In this document: piece after piece, positions 53,044-62,750 of the stretch | Layout of the letters: each line of letters starts with the position of its first letter | Numbering within the stretch: position 1 is the stretch's first letter | Assembly: GCA_021841935.1 (NCBI GenBank) | Contig: JAKCDL010000001.1 | Location: forward strand, 257,679-321,678 | Source of the DNA: Actinomycetes bacterium | Lineage (GTDB): Bacteria > Actinomycetota > Acidimicrobiia > Acidimicrobiales > Acidimicrobiaceae | Length of the DNA: 64,000 nt | Reading direction: 5' to 3' | The notes under the pieces: generated by a model | Seen by the model: the letters and a program-made list of their open reading frames with translations, nothing else | What the model was told of the DNA's origin: nothing | Database searches by the model: none | Position numbers and translations under genes: made by a program

Positions 53044-54183
53044 TCAACCCTGCATAAACAGTTGAGCCTCAATCTCCTCCAATCGTGCTGTGCAGCTGAG
53101 ATCGACTATTGGAGGTAGGGTTTCGGTAGATAGACGCCTTGCTAGCTTGACTATTGCATCGATATCCTTAGCGTTGGTCTCAGATATTGAAAGCGGATAC
53201 TCATTCATCTTCGAGTTGGCAACTAAAGGAACTTCCCCCAGAAGCTTAAGTTGAGCAGGAAATTCATCTCGGTAGTCACCAAAGATTTTGTATGTGTCGC
53301 CGTGAAGACACTCGAAATAAGCCATGTTAAGGACGTAACCAATCACCTCAAGCATTTCACGACGAGCCATGTCAAGCATTCGAGCGGCAACGTTTGATGC
53401 ATTTTCATTAGGTGTCGTAACCAACAGCAACTTGGTATCTGGAAGAAGGCGAGACAGTCCCATTTGAATGTCACCCGTCCCTGGAGGCATATCGATAAGG
53501 AGATAGTCAAGGTCACCCCATCGAACGTCTTCTACAAAATGCTGGAAGGCACGATTGAGAATGAGTCCACGCCACATAACCGCCTCGCGATTGCTGGCCA
53601 GCATACCCATCGAGATTGCCGCGATTGAACCACTCCCGTAATCTCGAATAGCTGGACTAATAGCCCAGCTCTCTTTAGTCCCAGTCGCCTCCACTGACTC
53701 TTCGAATCCAAGCAACTTTGAAATAGAGAAGCCCCAGATATCTGCATCTAGGACGCCTACCTTGTAGCCATCTTTTGCCAAGCTTAGAGCTAGAAGTGAC
53801 GTTATGGTCGACTTTCCAACTCCGCCCTTACCCGAGGCCACCGCGATAATTCGGGTTCTTGGCGATATGGAGTGCGGTCTTCGAGCGCGCTCGTTCACAC
53901 TCTTTCTGGCAATGTCCATCGCCCTACGCTTTTCATCAGCGTCCATTACGTTTGTTGTGAACTTAATCTCTAATTCAGTTTCAAGTGAACCGACGATTCT
54001 GCTAATCGAGCCTCTCAGCTCCTTTTGCAAGGGACATTTAGCTGTTGTGAGCTTCAATTCAACTCGGAGTTCATCACCTATAATCTCAACAAAGCCGAGC
54101 ATTCCCAGTTCTTCGATCGAGACACCAAGTTCTGGATCTACGACGGTACCGATCTTTTCACGGATAGCAGAAACGTCAGCCAT
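53044..54183 (-). CDS. mrp: Mrp/ApbC-type P-loop ATPase (Fe-S cluster carrier)
   Basis: 379 residues. The N-terminal MIP18/DUF59 domain (IREKIGTVVDPELGVSIEELGM, TTAKCPLQKELRGSI) is followed by the deviant Walker A IIAVASGKGGVGKSTITSLLAL, switch I DADIWGFSISKLLG and LDYLLIDMPPGTGDIQMGL. Mrp proteins bind and transfer Fe-S clusters. The C-terminal CxxC that binds the cluster in most homologues is not complete here: the segment reads YFECLHGDTYKIFGD, with only one Cys. The IscA/ErpA gene lies divergently next to it. Confidence 0.92.
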   Translation of the reverse strand: MADVSAIREKIGTVVDPELGVSIEELGMLGFVEIIGDELRVELKLTTAKCPLQKELRGSISRIVGSLETELEIKFTTNVMDADEKRRAMDIARKSVNERARRPHSISPRTRIIAVASGKGGVGKSTITSLLALSLAKDGYKVGVLDADIWGFSISKLLGFEESVEATGTKESWAISPAIRDYGSGSIAAISMGMLASNREAVMWRGLILNRAFQHFVEDVRWGDLDYLLIDMPPGTGDIQMGLSRLLPDTKLLLVTTPNENASNVAARMLDMARREMLEVIGYVLNMAYFECLHGDTYKIFGDYRDEFPAQLKLLGEVPLVANSKMNEYPLSISETNAKDIDAIVKLARRLSTETLPPIVDLSCTARLEEIEAQLFMQG

Positions 54184-54364
54184 TCATCTCACCCACCACT
54201 CCACTCAGGTACGAGTTATTGATCCCGTATGCAAAAAGGGATAACCTACCGTAAGTAATAATTTCCACTATCGTTGTAGAATAAATTGTAAAAGTGAGTG
54301 CAACGAAGTGCGCCTCGTGAATCTAGAGATGTCGCACGCAAGTAATTACGAAAGTAGGTTCGTT

Positions 54365-54733
54365 ATGGCAAATACGAGCACAATATCGATAGGTAGAAAG
54401 CCTAGCAACATCATCGTAACGGATGCGGCTGTTAGCAAAGTTGCCGAACTGTTGAATGAAGAGAGCGATGGTACCGAGGCCCTCTTTCTACGTATTGCCG
54501 TCAAGCCAGGTGGTTGCTCTGGCTTCTCGTACGACATGTTCTTTGACTCCGAGATTCAAGACGACGATAATGTGACAGACTTCAACGGAGTAAAAGTCGC
54601 AATCGACTCAGCATCCCTACCTCTCATCAAAGGCGCAACTCTCGAGTACAAAGACGGCCTACAAGGGGCAGGCTTCCATATAACCAACCCTAACGCAACC
54701 AGAACCTGCGGTTGCGGATCATCTTTCTCATAA
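54365..54733 (+). CDS. erpA: Iron-sulfur cluster insertion protein (IscA/ErpA family)
   Basis: 122 residues from ATG 54365, preceded by AGTAGG; a longer frame from 54308 adds 19 non-family residues. The core contains the three family cysteines: KPGGCSGFSYDMFF and the C-terminal RTCGCGSSF (C-x-C). The start TDAAVSKVAELL is typical. It delivers Fe-S clusters to apoproteins and probably cooperates with the divergent Mrp. Confidence 0.92.
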   Translation: MANTSTISIGRKPSNIIVTDAAVSKVAELLNEESDGTEALFLRIAVKPGGCSGFSYDMFFDSEIQDDDNVTDFNGVKVAIDSASLPLIKGATLEYKDGLQGAGFHITNPNATRTCGCGSSFS

Positions 54734-54772
54734 ACATTATTGCGCTATCGCTTTTGAAGAACGACTCACTCG

Positions 54773-55441
54773 TCAGTGCCTTCCGAAGCGATAGCCAACA
54801 CTCCTTACAGTCTCTATTAGAGACTCGTGTTGCTCCCCGAGCTTGGCACGAAGCCTTCTAACGTGAACATCAACTGTTCTGGCTCCGCCATAGTACTCAT
54901 ATCCCCATACCCTCGACAAAAGCGTTTCGCGGTCGAATACTCGCCCGGGATGTGAGGCTAAAAAGGTTAGCAACTGGTACTCCATATAAGTCAAGTCAAG
55001 AGAACGAGACGCAACAGTCGCTTGATACGTCTCTAGGTTTATGCGCAATGGACCGTACTCGATCAACTCCTGAACAAGACCTCTTCCAGTTCTGAAGAAG
55101 AGTCTTTGCAACCTCACGTGAAACTCTTTGGTATCGAGGGGAAGCGTAACAAAATCATCAAAAAGGTCTTCTCGAAGCTCGAGCTTATCCAACATCGACC
55201 TATCGATCACTAGCAACAACGGAGCAATTTGGCGCTCTTTTGTCCTGAGGTGTCGACAAACAAAAAAGGCATCCTCGAGACTCTGATCAGCACATACTAT
55301 CGCGCCAGACCACCCCTCTGATGGTTCGAGTGTTGAGACTCGAGCTATCATTGAAATTGGAATAAACGGATAGCCAAACTCTTCGAGTGCCTTGGCAACG
55401 TGGAAGGGCGCCTTTTCCGGGTATAGGATCAGTGGCTCCAT
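54773..55441 (-). CDS. glnR: GlnR-type orphan response regulator
   Basis: 222 residues. The N-terminal receiver-like domain keeps Asp52 ([10 protein letters not shown]) but lacks the acidic pair after strand 1 (ILYPEK) and the usual Lys-Pro near the end ([10 protein letters not shown]), as in GlnR. The C-terminal OmpR winged helix is standard: [58 protein letters not shown]. Its ATG overlaps the glnA stop by one base, so the two are co-translated. By analogy it controls nitrogen genes including glnA. Confidence 0.9.
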   Translation of the reverse strand: MEPLILYPEKAPFHVAKALEEFGYPFIPISMIARVSTLEPSEGWSGAIVCADQSLEDAFFVCRHLRTKERQIAPLLLVIDRSMLDKLELREDLFDDFVTLPLDTKEFHVRLQRLFFRTGRGLVQELIEYGPLRINLETYQATVASRSLDLTYMEYQLLTFLASHPGRVFDRETLLSRVWGYEYYGGARTVDVHVRRLRAKLGEQHESLIETVRSVGYRFGRH

Positions 55442-56781
55442 TACAACCTCTCGAGATATCGGTCGATCTCAAATTGCGAGACGTGGGTCTTGTATCCAGA
55501 CCACTCATCCCGCTTGTTTCGAATGAACCATTCAAATACGTGTTCACCGAGGATGTCACGCATAAGGGCAGAGCGCTCCATCTCACGTACCGCTTCGTCT
55601 AAATTTCCAGGTAATGATCGAATGCCGTACTTATCCACCTCTTCCTGAGAGAGCTTGTATAGGTTTTCCTGGACCTCTGCGGGCAACTCATACTCGTTTT
55701 CAATGCCATCTAATCCTGCGCCCAAAATAGCTGCAAAACCAAGGTATGGATTGACTCCCGGATCTATCGCGCGATATTCGAACCTGGTTGAATCAGGATT
55801 ATTTGACTTCGGCTTCGGCACTCTAACAAGAGCTGAACGGTTATTTTGAGCCCAAGAGACATAAGTTGGGGCCTCGTAGCCAACAACCAGCCGCTTGTAC
55901 GAATTTACCCACTGATTTGTAATTGCAGTCATTGCTGGCGCGTTATGAAGGACACCAGCGATAAACCGCTTAGCCACATCTGAAAGGTGATGGGGATCAT
56001 CTTCGTCGTAGAAGGCGTTTGAGTTTCCCTTGAAGAGCGAAAAGTGGGTGTGCATTCCCGACCCTTGCACCCCTGAAATCGGCTTTGGCATAAAAGACGC
56101 CAATACTCCGTGAGCTGCTGCAATCTCCTTGATAATGAGCCGCGCAGTCATGACGTTATCTGCCATTGACAGAGCGTCAGTGTAACGTAGGTCGATCTCG
56201 TGTTGACTAGGTGCATCCTCGTGCTGGGAGTATTCGACAGGTATACCCATATCTTCGAGCGCAAGAACCGTCTTTTTGCGTATTTGCGAGGGCAAATTCG
56301 CAACCGTCAATTCGAAGTAAGATCCATTATCTAGCGGCAAAGGGCCGTCCTTCGTCTGCTTATCGAAGTAGAAGTATTCGATCTCCGGCGCGGCGAAGAA
56401 GGTGTAGCCGAGTTTATGAGCACGATCCAATGCCCGTCTAAGAGTATTTCGAGGACAGCCCTCAAAGGGCGTCATATCGAGATTGTAGATATCACAAAAT
56501 ACCGATGCAACCGAGGGATCGGATGGCATAAGTGTGAATGTAGTTGGATCTGGTAGTGCAATAACATCACTCTCCTGGACCCGCGAGAATCCGTCGATAG
56601 CGGAGCCGTCGAAGGTCATACCGTCTTGAAGTGCATTCTCTAACTCGGCCGGAGTTATCTGAAAGCTCTTGGGAGTGCCAAGAATATCTGAGAACCACAA
56701 TTGAATGAAGTTGACCTTACGCTCTTCGACCGTCTTTAGAACGTAGCCAACCTTTGAACTTTTTTCAGAAGATAATTCCAC
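55441..56781 (-). CDS. glnA: Glutamine synthetase, type I
   Basis: 446 residues, the length of GlnA of Bacillus and of mycobacterial GlnA2, shorter than GSI-beta. The N-terminal beta-grasp has [18 protein letters not shown] and [11 protein letters not shown]; catalytic segments include [22 protein letters not shown], and [19 protein letters not shown]. The tyrosine in [10 protein letters not shown] is not in the NLYDLP context, so adenylylation is unlikely. It makes glutamine from glutamate and ammonia; a glutamyl-polyamine activity, known in the GlnA2-like group, cannot be excluded. 104 bases upstream hold the promoter. Confidence 0.95.
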   Translation of the reverse strand: MELSSEKSSKVGYVLKTVEERKVNFIQLWFSDILGTPKSFQITPAELENALQDGMTFDGSAIDGFSRVQESDVIALPDPTTFTLMPSDPSVASVFCDIYNLDMTPFEGCPRNTLRRALDRAHKLGYTFFAAPEIEYFYFDKQTKDGPLPLDNGSYFELTVANLPSQIRKKTVLALEDMGIPVEYSQHEDAPSQHEIDLRYTDALSMADNVMTARLIIKEIAAAHGVLASFMPKPISGVQGSGMHTHFSLFKGNSNAFYDEDDPHHLSDVAKRFIAGVLHNAPAMTAITNQWVNSYKRLVVGYEAPTYVSWAQNNRSALVRVPKPKSNNPDSTRFEYRAIDPGVNPYLGFAAILGAGLDGIENEYELPAEVQENLYKLSQEEVDKYGIRSLPGNLDEAVREMERSALMRDILGEHVFEWFIRNKRDEWSGYKTHVSQFEIDRYLERL

Positions 56782-56885
56782 ACTATCTTCCTAGTGGCAA
56801 AGATGTCTCGAGCACATCGATTCAGGGTCCGAAGCACTCCAAGTTAACGAATTATTTACAATGAGCCCGATTCAATGGATATCCA

Positions 56886-57929
56886 TCAGCGATACTCAAT
56901 AGTCATTCGACCACGTCCAGATCCCTTGATATCAATGAGTGCTAGGTCTGCCGAGCGGGAAAGCTCGTCGACTGAATAGGGACGCGAGGTAATAGTTGCA
57001 CCACAACTTACCGAGGTAATAGACATTGCACGATCGAAGATTCTTTTTGCTACCAACTCAGCATCCTGGGCCGACTTGGTAATGCACAAAAACCCAAACT
57101 CATCGCCCCCGAGGCGATAACAAAGGTCCTCGCGTCTGACGGAACGAGCTATGTTGCTAGCCACTCCCTTTAAGATTTCGTCCCCGCGGCTATGTCCCTC
57201 GCTATCGTTTATTGCTTTGAAGTTGTCTAAGTCAATTACACCGACGACTATGTGGTTGTCTCCTCGTCTAGCTCGTTCAATTTCACGAGGGACTAACAGA
57301 GACCAACCATGGCGGTTTAGAACGCCAGTTAGTGAATCTCGAATCGCCATCGAACGCTTAACGTGCATAAGATATCCGCTAGTTATGGCGGCTATTATCA
57401 CTGTAGCCGTGGTCAAGATCCAATCACCTATTGGCGCCGACGGCCGGCGACCATATTCCAAAGCAGCTGAATACGATATCAGAATGAAAAGTATCTGACC
57501 AATAGATTCGACTACCGAAAGGTAGGTAAAGGTATAAATTGCGATCCAAATATAAAAGACCACAGCAAGTTCACCAGGATCGCGATATCCAAAGAGGTAC
57601 AGCTGGTAACTAGTGGCAGCTACTGCAGCAGCAAGTGAAAGGTTAGTAAGCAAGCGATTTTCAGCTCGCAGCAACATTCGAAGTACTCCTAGTAGCAGAA
57701 GGGCAAGATCTATTAGGTAGACACTTCGATGAGCTGAAACTCGTCCGACATATGAGACAGCAATTGCAACTAGCGATCCAAGAATAAGCGGAATCCCCAA
57801 GATACTTTTACTACTTCTTATTTTGATCGGTGGAGTAAATGGAGATGTAACAAACCAACCCCAGAAGTCATTACTGGGACGTCGAAGCCACTGACCTAAC
57901 TCCAAACTCCTATCGTTTCCCACCTTCAC
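56886..57929 (-). CDS. Membrane-bound diguanylate cyclase (GGDEF)
   Basis: 347 residues. Six or seven hydrophobic segments cover residues about 45-190. The GGDEF domain has DSLTGVLNRHGW, VGVIDLDNFKAINDSEGHSRGD and RLGGDEFGFL, the intact active site; the allosteric I-site RRED lies 5 residues upstream of GGDEF, so feedback inhibition by c-di-GMP is likely. No PAS or HAMP. The signal sensed by the membrane part is unknown. Transcribed divergently from nadE. Confidence 0.92.
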   Translation of the reverse strand: MKVGNDRSLELGQWLRRPSNDFWGWFVTSPFTPPIKIRSSKSILGIPLILGSLVAIAVSYVGRVSAHRSVYLIDLALLLLGVLRMLLRAENRLLTNLSLAAAVAATSYQLYLFGYRDPGELAVVFYIWIAIYTFTYLSVVESIGQILFILISYSAALEYGRRPSAPIGDWILTTATVIIAAITSGYLMHVKRSMAIRDSLTGVLNRHGWSLLVPREIERARRGDNHIVVGVIDLDNFKAINDSEGHSRGDEILKGVASNIARSVRREDLCYRLGGDEFGFLCITKSAQDAELVAKRIFDRAMSITSVSCGATITSRPYSVDELSRSADLALIDIKGSGRGRMTIEYR

Positions 57930-58082
57930 AACAAACCAACCCAGTCAGCCGCCACACTATGAACTCGCAGGGTAGCTGGAAGATAGCTACACTAAACCTA
58001 TAAAGTTATCATAACGATCAGAAATATCATTTTCGTTTAAAACGCGAAAGACGGACCCTATAAAAAAGATTGAGCCACGACT

Positions 58083-59876
58083 TTGAACAAACCTTCAAAC
58101 CCCAAGTCCCTGCGCGTCGGACTATGCCAAATAAATCCAATCGTTGGTGATATTTCAGGCAACGTTGAAAAAATAGTTGATGCAATTCTCGATGTTCAGC
58201 GCGGCGGGGCACAGGTGGCTGTTCTGCCCGAACTTGCTATCTCGGGTTACCCCCCTGAAGATCTGTTATTGAAGCCAGCATTCATTCGAGAGTGCTCTAA
58301 AGCCCTTGAAGAGGTGGCAGCGAGAACGCCCGGGGTCTGCTCCATAGTGGGCTACCCGGAGGGAGATAGGAGTCTTCACAACTCTGCTGCAATTATCAAC
58401 GGTGGCAAAGTTGCTTCGGTGTACCGCAAACGCTTGCTCCCAAATTACGGGGTATTTGACGAGCTTCGTTACTTTACTCCGGGCGACGATGAAGTCGAGA
58501 TCTTTCAGCTTGGAGACATTCGCTTCGGGGTCTCAATATGTGAAGATATTTGGAGCCCAAGTGGACCATGCGCAATCGCTGCTTCCAAGGGAGCGGAGGT
58601 TATCTTCAATTTGAATGCTTCGCCATACTCGGTTGGGCGACAGTGGGATCGCTTTTTGATGCTCGCAACTCGATCAAGCGATTTTTCAATCCCGATCGTA
58701 TACACCAATCTCGTGGGAGGCCAAGACGAATTGGTCTTTGATGGAGGTTCGATGGTCTTTGGTAGCGACGGAAAGCTGATCGCATCACTGGAATCTTTTA
58801 ATTGCGCAAACGCCGTAGTCGAACTAAATCTTGAACGTCAGATTCGTGACCATCAACTCGATCCTCGTGGAACCAAAAAGACTAGTCCAAGCAGCGTTAT
58901 CGAAGTCGGGCCAATGCCGTCGAACGATTCAAAACCGAAAGTAGCACCGCTCGAAGATGAATTTATTTTTCACCCCAACATTAGCTCAAATCAGCATTGG
59001 CTGGAACAGTTGGATTCATTTCACCTATCACAGATTCTCAAAGCGCTAACTTTAGGTCTATCCGATTACGTTTCCAAAAATGGATTCAGCTCAGTAGTAA
59101 TAGGGCTATCGGGAGGAATCGACTCCGCCCTATGTGCAGCTATTTGCTCGATTGCACTCGGACCTTCAAACGTTACCGGAATCGCGATGCCTTCGATCTA
59201 CAATCCAGAATCTTCTCAATCGGATGCCAAGGAACTTGCGAATAATCTTGGCATAAATTACCACGTGATGCCCATAGTCGAAATACACGAATCGATTAGA
59301 AGATCCCTGGCACCAGTCCTGAATGGACCACCAAAGGGATTAACTGATGAGAACTTACAAAGTCGAATAAGGGGCCTATCGTTGATGGCGTTTTCAAATG
59401 CGACTGGTGCCCTCTTAGTAGCTACCGGCAACAAATCCGAAGTTGCAACAGGGTATTCGACACTCTATGGCGATAGTGCAGGAGGGTTTGCGTTAATCAA
59501 AGATCTTCCTAAACTACTCGTGTACAAGATATCCAACTTCATTAACGAAGTTCACTTTCAAAGCGAAGTCATTCCAGAATCAATAATTCAAAAGGCACCA
59601 TCGGCAGAGCTTCGATTGGACCAAAAAGACGAAGATTCGCTCCCACCTTATGAGATCCTTGACCCGATAGTTATCGGCCTAATCGAAATGGATTTAGCTC
59701 CCACCGACCTTAGCGATAACGATGAGGTTGTCGAAGAAACGGCAGTCAGGGTCGCTAATTTAATTGACCGGAACGAGTACAAACGACGTCAAAGTGCACC
59801 TGGGGTACGAATAACTCCAAGGGCATTCGGCAAAGACCGTAGAATGCCGATAACAAACCAATTTAGACCTGGCTAA
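58083..59876 (+). CDS. nadE: Glutamine-dependent NAD+ synthase
   Basis: 597 residues with an N-terminal nitrilase-type glutaminase (LRVGLCQINPIVGDISGN; catalytic Glu in VLPELAISGYPPEDL; Lys in YRKRLLPNYGVFDE; Cys in GVSICEDIW) and a C-terminal NAD synthetase domain with VVIGLSGGIDSALCAA, the PP-loop, and LLVATGNKSEVATGYSTLYGD. The last step of NAD synthesis, using glutamine nitrogen. TTG start at 58083 with a weak upstream site. Confidence 0.94.
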   Translation: MNKPSNPKSLRVGLCQINPIVGDISGNVEKIVDAILDVQRGGAQVAVLPELAISGYPPEDLLLKPAFIRECSKALEEVAARTPGVCSIVGYPEGDRSLHNSAAIINGGKVASVYRKRLLPNYGVFDELRYFTPGDDEVEIFQLGDIRFGVSICEDIWSPSGPCAIAASKGAEVIFNLNASPYSVGRQWDRFLMLATRSSDFSIPIVYTNLVGGQDELVFDGGSMVFGSDGKLIASLESFNCANAVVELNLERQIRDHQLDPRGTKKTSPSSVIEVGPMPSNDSKPKVAPLEDEFIFHPNISSNQHWLEQLDSFHLSQILKALTLGLSDYVSKNGFSSVVIGLSGGIDSALCAAICSIALGPSNVTGIAMPSIYNPESSQSDAKELANNLGINYHVMPIVEIHESIRRSLAPVLNGPPKGLTDENLQSRIRGLSLMAFSNATGALLVATGNKSEVATGYSTLYGDSAGGFALIKDLPKLLVYKISNFINEVHFQSEVIPESIIQKAPSAELRLDQKDEDSLPPYEILDPIVIGLIEMDLAPTDLSDNDEVVEETAVRVANLIDRNEYKRRQSAPGVRITPRAFGKDRRMPITNQFRPG

Positions 59877-59994
59877 TGAAATAGTCTTCGAAACTCGATC
59901 TTACTTGAAGTGGTCAATTCCAGCATCTGGTAATTGCATTGATGGATTTTTACTACAAGAAACTACAATCACTAAATACATTCAGTTTTCATGG

Positions 59995-60020
59995 GGAATC
60001 ACTCAACCGTTTCACGGGTT
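59995..60020 (+). promoter_or_regulatory. SigR-type promoter upstream of the group 2 sigma gene
   Basis: GGAAT (59995-59999, preceded by two more G), a spacer of exactly 18 bases, then GTT (60018-60020). This is the full SigR/SigH consensus GGAAT-N18-GTT. It lies about 45-70 bases upstream of the sigma gene start. In mycobacteria SigH controls sigB in the same way. Confidence 0.75.
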
Positions 60021-60065
60021 TTGGTAGATATCACCGACAAGTTACAACCATAGAAGGTGGGTGAA

Positions 60066-61004
60066 GTGGCGAAGGATCGAATCGACAAAGAGGAAGAGGA
60101 CCTGGTACGCCTTTATCTCAGTGATATTGGACAATACCCACTGCTAAACAAGGACGGCGAGATCGAGTTAGCTAAGCGTATCGAAGCTGGCGCTAAGGCG
60201 GAGAAGGAACTAACTAGCAAGGGTAAAGCCGTGGATCCCGAGCGCAAGGCAAAACTGCGATATGCAATTCGTGAAGGTGAAGATGCGAAGATGCGCTTCA
60301 TTCAATCCAACCTTCGGCTAGTGGTTTCGATCGCCAAGAAGTATCAAGCGTCGGGATTACCTCTACTCGATTTGATTCAAGAGGGAAACCTAGGCCTAAT
60401 CCACGCAGTCGACAAGTTCGACTGGCGGAAAGGCTTCAAATTTTCAACGTATGCGACTTGGTGGATCCGACAAGCTATCACTAGAGGTATCGCCAACACA
60501 GGTAGGACTATCCGACTTCCGGTACACGCTGGCGACACGCTCTCGAGAGTTCAAAAAGCCGCTGCACGATTCGAACTTCTTCACGGACGTCAACCCAACC
60601 TAGAAGAGCTCTCTCGGGAAGTTGAGATCGATCAATCCAAACTTGCTGATGCGATGAAATTTAGAGCAGAGCCGGTCTCATTGAGCGAACCGTTGCGTGA
60701 CGACGGAGACGCCGAGTTGGGAGATGTAGTTGAGGACAGGGCAGCAGCATCACCATTTGATGTAGCCGCTACCTCTATGCTTCCCGTTGAAATTGGCCGC
60801 CTCTTAGCACCCCTTGACGATAGGGAAAGAGAGATCCTTCGCCTCAGATTCGGACTTGACCGTGGAGAGGCTCGCACGCTCGAAGAAGTTGGTGAGCACT
60901 TCAATTTAACGAGAGAACGAATCCGTCAAATTGAAGCCCGAGCGATGTCGAAACTACGCCACCCTTCATCAGACACCGGAGCTAGGGATCTTTTAGCCCT
61001 CTAA
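60066..61004 (+). CDS. sigB: Group 2 sigma-70 factor (SigB/RpoD-like)
   Basis: 312 residues. Region 1.2 DLVRLYLSDIGQYPLLNKD, region 2 MRFIQSNLRLVVSIAKKY, QEGNLGLIHAVDKFDWRKG and KFSTYATWWIRQAITRGIAN, and region 4 DDREREILRLRFGLDRGEA and NLTRERIRQIEARAMSKLR are all standard. No long region 1.1 acidic tail, so group 2. The GTG at 60066 has AAGGTGG upstream; a GTG at 60057 is too close to a ribosome site. The SigR-type promoter in front makes it part of a sigma cascade. It may also be the housekeeping copy; the window cannot decide. Confidence 0.9.
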   Translation: MAKDRIDKEEEDLVRLYLSDIGQYPLLNKDGEIELAKRIEAGAKAEKELTSKGKAVDPERKAKLRYAIREGEDAKMRFIQSNLRLVVSIAKKYQASGLPLLDLIQEGNLGLIHAVDKFDWRKGFKFSTYATWWIRQAITRGIANTGRTIRLPVHAGDTLSRVQKAAARFELLHGRQPNLEELSREVEIDQSKLADAMKFRAEPVSLSEPLRDDGDAELGDVVEDRAAASPFDVAATSMLPVEIGRLLAPLDDREREILRLRFGLDRGEARTLEEVGEHFNLTRERIRQIEARAMSKLRHPSSDTGARDLLAL

Positions 61005-61023
61005 AGCACCAGTGAAACCTTCG

Positions 61024-61061
61024 AAGGGAGCCTAAGTACAAAATACTTGGGCTCCCTTTTT
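61024..61061 (+). terminator. Rho-independent terminator of the sigma gene
   Basis: Stem AAGGGAGCCTAAGTA / TACTTGGGCTCCCTT (15 bp with one G-U pair) and a 5-base loop, followed by T residues, 20 bases after the sigma stop codon. The clearest terminator in the window. Confidence 0.93.
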
Positions 61062-61065
61062 CCAC

Positions 61066-61866
61066 CTAAAAATCTGGATCCCCTGGGAGCACAATTCTGA
61101 TTCCATTCCCCTCGGCAATCATCCTCGGTGCCACCTTCACAACGTTGCGCTCTGTCTTCAAATAATCAAAAAGTGATTCAACGTCATCAAAGCGCGAGAT
61201 GGCCTCTAGGTTCTTCTTAGTTGGAAGCACCAATTCGTATTCGCCCCGTTCGTGACGTTCGAGGGCAAGTTGAGGAGTTATCCACGCGCTCTCCACAGTC
61301 TCGGAGTTATCGTGTTTGCCAGATTGCCCTTCTGGTGCTTTCGCTACGAAAAAACGGGTGTCGTAACGTCTTGGGGCACCCTCTGGAGTAATCCAGTGAG
61401 CAAAATAGGCTAGATCATTTGCATGGATAACCAATGACTCGCTCTTCAAAATCTCAGCGAACGTTATTTTCCCCTGGTTCAATTGGTCCCGTAAGAGTGC
61501 ACACCTTTCTTTGAAGTTAGCTGATTCTTTGAGATCATCCGAGCTACTCCTGGCAAGCATGATTCCAGATTCCTCAAAGCACTCGCGTACCGCAGCAACC
61601 CAGAACCTTAGGGCACCGTCTTCGATACTAAGAGAAAGATTGGCATCTAAATTTTCGCTGCTTACAAGCGTGCAATCCAATGCAATCTCGGCATCACCGA
61701 CGTCCACCGCGCCACCCGGAAAGACATAGGCGCCTCCGACAAAATCAAGTTGAAGGTTACGCTTGAGCATAAAGACTTCTAGTCGCGAGTCACCTCCGTC
61801 TCTGACGAGCATGATCGTTGCAGCTTCTCTAGGTGTAATCACCTTATAAATCCTAGCTAGCTTCAA
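61066..61866 (-). CDS. Nudix hydrolase, NUDT19-like
   Basis: 266 residues. The Nudix box is split by an insertion: GGAYVFPGGAVDVGD at residues 45-60, and the catalytic helix VRECFEESGIM only about 40 residues later. This layout is known from the NUDT19 group, whose animal members hydrolyse coenzyme A derivatives. Further conserved parts are LAYFAHWITPEGAPRRYDTRFF and ITPQLALERHERGE. Convergent with the sigma gene; the T tract of its terminator ends 4 bases from the stop. Confidence 0.85.
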   Translation of the reverse strand: MKLARIYKVITPREAATIMLVRDGGDSRLEVFMLKRNLQLDFVGGAYVFPGGAVDVGDAEIALDCTLVSSENLDANLSLSIEDGALRFWVAAVRECFEESGIMLARSSSDDLKESANFKERCALLRDQLNQGKITFAEILKSESLVIHANDLAYFAHWITPEGAPRRYDTRFFVAKAPEGQSGKHDNSETVESAWITPQLALERHERGEYELVLPTKKNLEAISRFDDVESLFDYLKTERNVVKVAPRMIAEGNGIRIVLPGDPDF

Positions 61867-61893
61867 AACGGTAATACGGGATCAAACTATTAT

Positions 61894-62682
61894 TCAAGCT
61901 AGAAATGCTTGAACAGTCCCAGCAAATGCTTGTGGCTTCAAAAACGGCCAACCATGATTGGCATCAACAACTATCGAAGAGGCACCCAACTCACTAGTCA
62001 TCTCTTCGAAAAGGTCGCGAGTTACAACCACATCCCTTGAACCCCAAATAGTCAAAACTTCAATTTCAGAGTCCTTCACCCTCTGCATCGCTGGTCTAAT
62101 ATCAGAGCTCCTTGCTATCAAAGCACACTCGATAGTACGTTGTGGAGCCTTCAATATTTCTCCGAGACCATCAAATAGAGCCGAGAATATCTGAGGCGAA
62201 ACTAATAGGCTTCTAGCGCCATCTTGAATAAATGCACTACTCCAATCGATCAACGTCCTGCTTCTGACCGAAACATCGTTATCTTTGCTCCAGGTAGGGT
62301 GACCAATTGCATTCACAAGAACCAGTTTTTCAATTCGGTCGGTCAATGCTGATGCCGCTTCAATGGATATGGCACCACCAAGGGAATGACCGATCAGATC
62401 GAACTTAGCCTCTTCGCCAAAGGCCTCTACTGCCACCTTTTCAAGAGCTTCAACGTAACTTTCAAAACACGCTTTAGTAGCTGTTGGTATCACAGAATAG
62501 AGATCGGGTATCACCACGTTATGACCGAGTTTTGCAAACTCTACGGCTACCTGCCGGTACGTAGCAGGCTTCAACGCCCAACCGGGAACGACCATCAAAT
62601 TCTTGCCGGCGCCACAATGTAGGTGATGTCCTCCGAACTTATCAACTTCAAATACTTGGCGTCGAATAGGTGCCTGGGACAT
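61894..62682 (-). CDS. Alpha/beta hydrolase
   Basis: 262 residues from ATG 62682, with AAGGAGG about 7 bases upstream; the frame is open for 25 further codons that lie before this site. FDLIGHSLGGAIS is the nucleophile elbow, VLTIWGSRDVVV the acid strand and DANHGWPFL the histidine; LMVVPGWAL is the oxyanion strand. It resembles BioH-like or carboxylesterase members; the substrate is not visible. A 6-bp palindrome (62751-62766) lies in the promoter region. Confidence 0.85.
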   Translation of the reverse strand: MSQAPIRRQVFEVDKFGGHHLHCGAGKNLMVVPGWALKPATYRQVAVEFAKLGHNVVIPDLYSVIPTATKACFESYVEALEKVAVEAFGEEAKFDLIGHSLGGAISIEAASALTDRIEKLVLVNAIGHPTWSKDNDVSVRSRTLIDWSSAFIQDGARSLLVSPQIFSALFDGLGEILKAPQRTIECALIARSSDIRPAMQRVKDSEIEVLTIWGSRDVVVTRDLFEEMTSELGASSIVVDANHGWPFLKPQAFAGTVQAFLA

Positions 62683-62750
62683 TGACCACCTCCTTGTCAC
62701 TTCCGGGCAGAGCCGACCTAGTTGCCATATCGACTCTTTTTGCAAATTTG

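Noticed and set aside
59941-60063. 40-codon frame overlapping the SigR-type promoter
   Set aside because: No ribosome site, overlaps promoter and the sigma gene start; no conserved features.
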